Origin: Pseudomonadota bacterium
GTDB lineage: Bacteria; Pseudomonadota; Alphaproteobacteria; Rhizobiales; Rhizobiaceae
Direction: 5' to 3'
Length of the DNA: 11,774 nucleotides
Assembly (NCBI GenBank): GCA_023399635.1
Contig: JAEWOP010000182.1
Coordinates: 1-11,774, forward strand
The notes under the pieces are model-generated. The model did no database searches. It was given only the letters and a program-made list of their open reading frames with translations, and was not told the origin of the DNA. Below, in pieces: positions 7,122 through 11,774 of this stretch; the stretch's first letter is position 1, and each line of letters begins with the position of its first letter. The translations under genes were made by a program, and so were the position numbers.

Positions 7122-7153
7122 TAGGCCGGCGGCAGATTGCTGCCGGCCTATTT
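7122..7153 (+). terminator. Probable terminator of the aceA operon
   Basis: TAGGCCGGCGGCA (7122-7134) pairs with TGCTGCCGGCCTA (7138-7150) over 13 positions with one G-U pair and a three-base loop, followed by UUU. The stem is very strong but the U-tract is short. On the minus strand there is no U-tract. It lies 29 bases after the stop of the 78-residue gene, the right place for an operon end. Confidence 0.7.
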
Positions 7154-7233
7154 GCAGGCAGCACAGAAGCTACCGGTTGGCTAGCGTCCGATCCTCAAGC
7201 GGCAGGAACAGAGTTACTACTAAGCCAGCAGAT

Positions 7234-7386
7234 CTAGAGAACGGCAGGGAGAGCCAGGATCGCTGCAATGCCGCTGATGCATATAACGAGAAGACGAAGG
7301 CGCATCGCCTTGGCGGCCTCTTGGGCCTGAGCTACGGCGACGGCTTGAGCGCGGCGGGCTTTCTGCATGGCGATCCCCATTGTCAT
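7234..7386 (-). CDS. Putative small single-pass membrane protein (50 residues)
   Basis: A short minus-strand frame begins at the ATG at 7386, six bases after GGAAGG, a good ribosome binding site. Another ATG six bases further in (7380) is possible. Residues 1-29 are rich in A, Q, K and R with a repeated AVAVAQAQ pattern, probably an amphipathic helix. The end (about 29-49, LRLLVICISGIAAILALPAV) is one hydrophobic segment followed by the stop, which would make it a tail-anchored-like inner-membrane peptide with positive charges on the cytoplasmic side. I do not recognise it. It lies 110 bases downstream of the flavoprotein gene on the same strand. The surrounding 7154-7233 and 7387-7496 hold no other gene that I can support. 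Short length limits confidence. Confidence 0.5.
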   Translation of the reverse strand: MTMGIAMQKARRAQAVAVAQAQEAAKAMRLRLLVICISGIAAILALPAVL

Positions 7387-7496
7387 TCGCAACCTTCCCG
7401 TTTCCGGAGCCGGTATATCGCCCAAGAAACATAGGATTTGGCTGGCATTGTGGCAGGATCACCCACCCATCTTAACAACACCTGAATCCTCGACCC

Positions 7497-8681
7497 CTAC
7501 AATGCTTCCCCGCAAACATGTCCTGAAGCCCAAGCCCACTGGAAATTATAACCGCCCAGCCAGCCGGTGACGTCCACGCACTCGCCGATGAAGTAAAGGC
7601 CAGGAACCATTTTGACTTCCATCGTGCGAGAATTCAGTTCGTTTGTGTCAACACCACCGATCGTCACCTCCGCAGTTCGATAGCCTTCCGAACCGGCCGG
7701 AACGATCTCCCACGCCTGGCCGGCGCGGCAAAGGGTTTCCAGCATGCGATCAGAGAGATCCGCGAGATGGCCCTTTAGGCCTGACTTCTCCGTCAAAAAT
7801 TGCGCCAACCGTTTTGGAAACACCTCGCCCAGCACGGTCTGGGGCGCCTGCCGCCCGTTTTGCCGACGGGCTGTCTTCAGCAGGGCAAGAACATCCAGGT
7901 CCGGCTCGATCTTGAGCTCGATGCTATCGCCTTCCCGCCAGTACGAAGAGACTTGCAGAACAGCCGGGCCGCTGAGGCCGCGATGGGTAAAGAGAAGCGC
8001 CTCACGAAAGCTGGTCTTGCCATGCCGCACCTCGGCCGGCACGCTGATGCCGGACAAAGGGGCCACCCGCTCCAACAGCGAGGGATCGAGGGTCAGAGGA
8101 ACAAGCCCCGGTCGGGTGTCGACGAGCTTGAGACCGAACTGCTCGGCAAGCCGGTATGCAATCCCTGTTGCCCCCATCTTAGGGATCGACTTGCCGCCGG
8201 TCGCAACGACCAGCTTCGGTGACTCGACTTCGCCAGCGGATGCGAGCCTGATGCGGTAGCCACTCTCCGTTCTGTCGACGGACGCGATCTCCTGCTGCAG
8301 TTCCATCACCACCCCAGCCGCCTGCATCTCGGCCAGCAGCATGCGAATAATGTCTTTTGCACTGTTGTCGCAGAAGAGTTGGCCGAGCGTCTTTTCGTGC
8401 CAGGCGATCCGGTGCCGTTCGACCAGATCGAGAAAATCACGAGGCGTGTACCGTGCCAAGGCGGACTTGGCGAAGTGAGGGTTGGATGAAAGGTAGTTGG
8501 CCGGCGATGTATGAAGATTGGTGAAATTGCAGCGCCCTCCTCCGGAGATGCGAATCTTTTCACCCGGCGCCTTAGCGTGGTCGAGCAGCAGCACCTTCTT
8601 GCCACGGCCGCCTGCCCGCATCGCGCACATCAAGCCGGCAGCTCCCGCGCCAAGGATCACCGCATCAAACTTTCGGACCAA
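7497..8681 (-). CDS. NAD(P)/FAD-dependent oxidoreductase, BaiN/HI0933 (YhiN) family
   Basis: This is a flavoprotein of about 394 residues. The N-terminal Rossmann motif GAGAAG is at 11-16, followed by LLLDH (31-35) at the end of the second strand and the family marker GGGRCNFTN at 47-55. Near the C-terminus there is GLYFIGECVDVTGWLGGYN, with QWAWASG just after it, the second FAD-contact region typical of this family. I chose the TTG at 8681 because AAGGAG precedes it by five bases and the product then starts MVRKFDAVILGAG, matching family length. The open frame continues to another TTG at 8735, adding 18 residues, without a good site. The physiological reaction of the E. coli homologue YhiN is not known; BaiN acts on bile-acid intermediates in gut bacteria, which is unlikely here. 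It is divergent from puuA. Confidence 0.88.
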   Translation of the reverse strand: MVRKFDAVILGAGAAGLMCAMRAGGRGKKVLLLDHAKAPGEKIRISGGGRCNFTNLHTSPANYLSSNPHFAKSALARYTPRDFLDLVERHRIAWHEKTLGQLFCDNSAKDIIRMLLAEMQAAGVVMELQQEIASVDRTESGYRIRLASAGEVESPKLVVATGGKSIPKMGATGIAYRLAEQFGLKLVDTRPGLVPLTLDPSLLERVAPLSGISVPAEVRHGKTSFREALLFTHRGLSGPAVLQVSSYWREGDSIELKIEPDLDVLALLKTARRQNGRQAPQTVLGEVFPKRLAQFLTEKSGLKGHLADLSDRMLETLCRAGQAWEIVPAGSEGYRTAEVTIGGVDTNELNSRTMEVKMVPGLYFIGECVDVTGWLGGYNFQWAWASGHVCGEAL

Positions 8682-8806
8682 ACTCTGCTCCTTGATATCA
8701 GCGCCTGCTGTTTTCCATCCTCCGGGGAAAGTCAATCGTGAACCCCCTCGCCAAATACTGATCTGCGATTATGATCGAACTCCCATCAACCTCTCTCCGG
8801 TGAGCC
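8682..8806. promoter_or_regulatory. Divergent intergenic region between the flavoprotein gene and puuA
   Basis: This 125-base gap must hold the start signals of both neighbours. I see no convincing -35/-10 pair for puuA and no clear operator palindrome. A direct repeat TGATC...TGATC (8760-8777 region) is short and may be chance. A TTGACT on the minus strand (8735-8730) could be a -35 for the flavoprotein gene but its -10 partner is poor. The puuA start at 8807 has GGTGAG only two bases upstream, a poorly spaced ribosome binding site. Confidence 0.3.
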
Positions 8807-10255
8807 ATGCCCCGCAAAGATACTGCATCCACTTCGACCCCAGCCGCTGTGCTGAAGTCGACGGGCAGCACGCCTGTGCAGCCCGCGTTGACATCGCTCA
8901 GAGGTGTTAGCGATTGGCGCGAAGCGGCGCTTTGGCTGCGCAACCGCGGGATTGAGGATGTGGAGTGCATCACGCCCGATCTTGCAGGCGTACCCCGCGG
9001 CAAGATGATGCCTTCATCGAAGTTCACCTCGAATACGTCGCTGGCCCTTCCTTCTGCCCTTTACCGCCACACGATCTCCGGCGAATACCCAGAGGAAACC
9101 GCAAGCTTTCGCTATGAGCCGCGAGACAGCGATCTAAAGCTTGTTCCGGACCTTTCGACCATTGCAGTCGTGCCCTGGGAGACCGACCCCACAGCCCAGG
9201 GCATCTGCGACGTCGTGGGCAGCAGCGGCGAAGATGTGCTTTACACGCCCCGCGCCGTTTTGAAGAACATCGTCGAGCTCTACCGCGAAAGGGGCTGGCG
9301 ACCCGTCGTGGCTCCGGAAATCGAGTTCTATCTGGTGGCCAAGAATGACGATCCGGATTACCCGCTGCATCCACCGAAAGGGCGGTCGGGACGAGCGATC
9401 CTCGGTGGCCAGGGTTACTCCATTGCCGGGATCAACGAGTTCGACGAGTTGATCGACGACATCTACCACTTTTCCGAAAAGCAGGGGCTGGAGATCGACA
9501 CACTGATCCACGAGGAGGGGCCGGCGCAGCTTGAGATCAACCTTCGCCACGGCGATCCGGTGGAACTGGCCGACCAGGTCTTTCTGTTCAAGCGGACGAT
9601 AAGAGAGGCTGCGCTTAAGCATGGCATCTACGCAACCTTCATGGCCAAGCCAATGCAGGCCCAGGCGGGCTCGGCAATGCACATCCACCAGTCGGTGGTC
9701 GACATCGAGACTGGCCGCAACATCTTTTCCAACGAAGACGGGAGCCCGTCCAAGGAATTCTTCCAGTTCATCGGCGGCATGCAGCGTTACGTACCGAAAG
9801 CCCTGGTGATGATGGCACCCTATGTGAACTCCTATCGTCGCCTGACGCCGGATATGGCAGCACCGGTCAACAATGCCTGGGGTTATGACAATCGGACGAC
9901 GGCTTTTCGTGTGCCCGTGTCGGATGCGGCCGCGCGGCGCGTGGAAAACCGCCTGCCCAGCTCCGACGCGAACCCGTACCTTGCCCTCGCCGCGTCTTTG
10001 GGCTGCGGGCTGCTTGGCATCCTGAATGGGATCGAGCCCGACCCTCCGACGGAGCATAGCGCGAACGAAGGCACCATCGAACTTCCCAGGGGGCTTCTTG
10101 AGGCGGTCTCGGAGCTTGAAAACGAGCCGGCACTGACGGACGTCTTCAGCAAGGACTTCATCGGGCTCTATGCCGGGGTAAAGCGGGGCGAATTTGAAAC
10201 CTTCATGCAGGTGATCAGCCCTTGGGAGCGGGAATTCCTGCTGCTCAACGTCTGA
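8807..10255 (+). CDS. puuA: Glutamine synthetase family protein, probable gamma-glutamylputrescine synthetase
   Basis: This 482-residue cytosolic ligase probably joins glutamate to putrescine with ATP, the first step of the Puu pathway. Glutamine-synthetase fold motifs are in order: LAGVPRGKMMP (59-69) in the N-terminal beta-grasp domain, metal-binding PEIEF at 170-174, E236/E237 and QLEINL (241-246), ATP-site FMAKPMQAQAGSAMHIHQ (278-295), NSYRRLTP (341-348), NRTTAFRVP (362-370) and RVENR (378-382). The FMAKP and MHIH forms are those of E. coli PuuA rather than classical GlnA. No GlnA-type adenylylation loop is seen near the end, which closes with ISPWEREFLLLNV. The first 34 residues are a Ser/Thr/Pro/Ala-rich tail of unknown use. 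The adjacent PuuB-like gene and nearby potFGHI support the call; another amine is possible. Confidence 0.82.
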   Translation: MPRKDTASTSTPAAVLKSTGSTPVQPALTSLRGVSDWREAALWLRNRGIEDVECITPDLAGVPRGKMMPSSKFTSNTSLALPSALYRHTISGEYPEETASFRYEPRDSDLKLVPDLSTIAVVPWETDPTAQGICDVVGSSGEDVLYTPRAVLKNIVELYRERGWRPVVAPEIEFYLVAKNDDPDYPLHPPKGRSGRAILGGQGYSIAGINEFDELIDDIYHFSEKQGLEIDTLIHEEGPAQLEINLRHGDPVELADQVFLFKRTIREAALKHGIYATFMAKPMQAQAGSAMHIHQSVVDIETGRNIFSNEDGSPSKEFFQFIGGMQRYVPKALVMMAPYVNSYRRLTPDMAAPVNNAWGYDNRTTAFRVPVSDAAARRVENRLPSSDANPYLALAASLGCGLLGILNGIEPDPPTEHSANEGTIELPRGLLEAVSELENEPALTDVFSKDFIGLYAGVKRGEFETFMQVISPWEREFLLLNV

Positions 10256-10264
10256 GGAGGCGGG

Positions 10265-11554
10265 ATGACACTGTGGCAGAGCCCGATCGCGCCAGGCATC
10301 TCATGGTATCAGTCAGCGGTCGGAGAAACGACGACCTACCCACGCCTTGATGGCTCTCGCTCGGTCGACGTCGCCATCGTCGGCGGCGGCTTCACGGGAT
10401 TGCAGGCCGCCTTCAACCTGGCAAAGCAGGGAGCCTCTGTGGCTCTGCTGGAAGCCCACCGCCTTGGCGACGGCGCATCTGGTCGCAACGGCGGCCAGTT
10501 GGGTACCGGTCAAAGGGCTTGGCCGGAGGAGATGGAGAAGCAGATCGGCTTCGAGCGATCAAAGGCTCTGTTCGACATGGCAGAGGAGGCAAAGCACTAC
10601 CTTCTCGATTTCGCCGCCGAGCATGCCATCGATTTGGAATACGTGCCTGGCCAGATGAACGTCGCGCACAAGCGAGGGCACGAGAGAGAGTACCAGGCGA
10701 GTGTAGAGGTCGCGGCCGAGCGATACGGGTATCCGCACCTTTCCTTCATGGACCGCGCTGAGACCGCAGAACGCCTGGGCTCCGACCACTATCATTGCGG
10801 CGTTCGCGATACCGGTACCGGGCACATCCAGCCGCTGAAGCTTCTCGTCGGGTTGGCGCAGGCAGCGCAAGTTGCCGGTGCTGAACTCTACGAGATGACG
10901 AAAGTGACGGGTCTGGACCGATCAGGCAGCAAAGTGGAGCTGACAACTGCGCGAGGCACTGTTTCCGCCGATCGCGTGCTGCTTGCCACAAATGGCTACA
11001 TTGGAAGCCTTGAACCGGTAACGGCGGCCCACATCATGCCGATCGGCTCGTTCATCGCGGCGACGGAACCGTTGGACGAGTACCCGCACGTCTTGCCCGG
11101 CGGCGAAGCCGTTGCCGACTCGCGATTTGTAGTGCGCTACTTCCGCAAGACCAAGGACAACCGACTGCTGTTTGGGGGACGAGAGGTTTATTCCTCGAAA
11201 AACCCTGCTGATACGGCGCAGTTTATTCGCAAACAGATTGCGGAAACCTATCCTAGCCTCAAGAGCGTCAAGATCAGCCATGCCTGGGGTGGCTATGTGG
11301 GAATTACACTCCCCCGCCAGCCGTTCGTGCGTGAAGTCATGCCGGGCGTGACTGCGATTGGCGGTTATTCAGGACATGGCGTGATGTTGTCGAATTTTTG
11401 CGGCAAGCTTTATGCGGATCGCATCTCCGGGATGCGAAACGGCCTCGACGATTTGGAGGCCCTGGATGTGCCGAGCTTCCCCGGCGGGCGCCGGCTGCGC
11501 AACCCGCTGCTGTTTCTTGCGCTGACCTGGTTCTCGCTACGCGACAGGCTTTGA
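10265..11554 (+). CDS. puuB: FAD-dependent oxidoreductase, probable gamma-glutamylputrescine oxidase
   Basis: This 429-residue enzyme of the DAO (D-amino-acid oxidase-like) family probably oxidises gamma-glutamylputrescine to the aldehyde, the second Puu step, releasing ammonia and hydrogen peroxide. It has VAIVGGGFTG (36-45) as the FAD-binding start, LLEAHRLGDGASGRNGGQ (61-78) as the family's characteristic next block, FGGRE (303-307), and the C-terminal cofactor block GITLPRQPF...IGGYSGHGV (346-373). The length matches E. coli PuuB (426). There is no signal peptide. The ATG at 10265 is preceded by TGAGGAGGCGGG, where the puuA stop and the ribosome binding site overlap, so translation is coupled across nine bases. 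Related enzymes act on glycine, sarcosine or other amines; the pairing with a PuuA-type ligase decides the call. Confidence 0.85.
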   Translation: MTLWQSPIAPGISWYQSAVGETTTYPRLDGSRSVDVAIVGGGFTGLQAAFNLAKQGASVALLEAHRLGDGASGRNGGQLGTGQRAWPEEMEKQIGFERSKALFDMAEEAKHYLLDFAAEHAIDLEYVPGQMNVAHKRGHEREYQASVEVAAERYGYPHLSFMDRAETAERLGSDHYHCGVRDTGTGHIQPLKLLVGLAQAAQVAGAELYEMTKVTGLDRSGSKVELTTARGTVSADRVLLATNGYIGSLEPVTAAHIMPIGSFIAATEPLDEYPHVLPGGEAVADSRFVVRYFRKTKDNRLLFGGREVYSSKNPADTAQFIRKQIAETYPSLKSVKISHAWGGYVGITLPRQPFVREVMPGVTAIGGYSGHGVMLSNFCGKLYADRISGMRNGLDDLEALDVPSFPGGRRLRNPLLFLALTWFSLRDRL

Positions 11555-11589
11555 GACGCTTCAAAAAGCGATGCAAGGGGTGGAAAGTT

Positions 11590-11606
11590 TAAATCGATTA
11601 GATTAT
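11590..11606 (+). promoter_or_regulatory. Candidate operator/promoter element upstream of zwf
   Basis: In the 88-base gap after puuB, TTTAAATCGATTAGATT contains a perfect 8-bp palindrome AATCGATT (11592-11599) with a central CG, the style of LacI-family operators, inside an AT-rich patch. GATTAT (11601-11606) could serve as a -10. A five-pair hairpin CGCTT/AAGCG (11557-11570) just after puuB has no U-tract. AAGGAAAGAG (11626-11635) is the probable zwf ribosome binding site. Confidence 0.35.
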
Positions 11607-11642
11607 GAGAGCGGTAATCCCAGGCAAGGAAAGAGCAGTGCC

Positions 11643-11774
11643 ATGAGCAGCCAGATCATCCCGGTCGATCCCTTTGATTGCGTCGTCTTCGGCGGCTCCG
11701 GCGATCTTGCTGAACGCAAACTGCTTCCGGCCCTTTATCATCGCCAGATCGAGGGTCAGTTCCTGGAGCCCACC
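11643..11774 (+). CDS. zwf: Glucose-6-phosphate 1-dehydrogenase (partial, N-terminus only)
   Basis: Only the first 44 codons are present; the gene runs off the right edge (the full family length is about 490). The visible sequence begins MSSQIIPVDPFDCVVFGGSG and includes VVFGGSGDLAERKLLPALY at 14-32, the NADP-binding glycine motif with the arginine/lysine segment that is highly specific for this family. The enzyme oxidises glucose-6-phosphate to 6-phosphogluconolactone and feeds the Entner-Doudoroff and pentose phosphate routes. In rhizobia zwf usually begins a zwf-pgl-edd operon, which would lie beyond the window. The start ATG at 11643 has AAGAG seven bases upstream. It is 88 bases from puuB on the same strand, with its own candidate regulatory element, so it is probably a separate transcription unit. 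Confidence 0.93.
   Translation, partial: MSSQIIPVDPFDCVVFGGSGDLAERKLLPALYHRQIEGQFLEPT

Noticed and set aside
7177..7434. Plus-strand frame of 85 codons in the aceA-flavoprotein gap
   Set aside because: No ribosome binding site, no recognisable motif, and it overlaps a better-supported minus-strand small gene.
9134..10057. Long minus-strand open frame (307 codons) opposite puuA
   Set aside because: It is a mirror of the puuA codon pattern, rich in R, H and V, with no recognisable domain.
1..11774. Mobile element, defence system, CRISPR or other novel multi-gene system
   Set aside because: All large frames belong to known metabolic or regulatory families; no transposase, integrase, repeat array or terminal inverted repeats were seen.

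Overview
The window looks like chromosomal DNA of an alphaproteobacterium, most likely a member of the Rhizobiaceae (Agrobacterium/Rhizobium/Ensifer type). This is inferred from the GC-rich coding style, the protein sequences, and the gene neighbourhood: a ScfR/RamB-type regulator divergent from isocitrate lyase, with putrescine genes and zwf nearby. No database search was possible. I see no rRNA, tRNA, CRISPR array, insertion sequence or phage gene. This is an ordinary metabolic region with compact genes and informative intergenic spaces.

Left part, minus strand (1-3752): a putrescine-type ABC importer in the order potF (periplasmic binding protein), potG (ATPase), potH and potI (permeases; potI runs off the left edge). 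The permease genes are 3 to 11 bases apart. A strong intrinsic-terminator-like hairpin with a U-tract sits directly after potF and before potG, so potF is probably made in excess over the membrane parts.

Centre (3869-7153): a 472-residue ScfR/RamB-family regulator on the minus strand is divergent from aceA (isocitrate lyase) on the plus strand. Their 217-base shared upstream region carries several TTTACA/TGTAAA half-sites, some overlapping a candidate regulator promoter, which suggests autoregulation and control of the glyoxylate shunt. After aceA come a perfect 11-bp hairpin, a 78-codon gene of unknown function with a good ribosome binding site, and a probable terminator.

Right-centre (7154-8681, minus strand): a BaiN/HI0933-type FAD flavoprotein, probably starting at a TTG codon, followed by a probable 50-residue single-pass membrane protein.

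Right part (8807-11774, plus strand): a glutamine-synthetase-family enzyme of gamma-glutamylputrescine synthetase type (puuA) and an FAD amine oxidoreductase of PuuB type, 9 bases apart, then the first 44 codons of zwf (glucose-6-phosphate dehydrogenase). Together the pot and puu genes give uptake and the first two steps of putrescine breakdown; the route leads to GABA and succinate, while aceA feeds the same C4 pool. The later steps (PuuC, PuuD, GABA transaminase) and malate synthase are not in this window.
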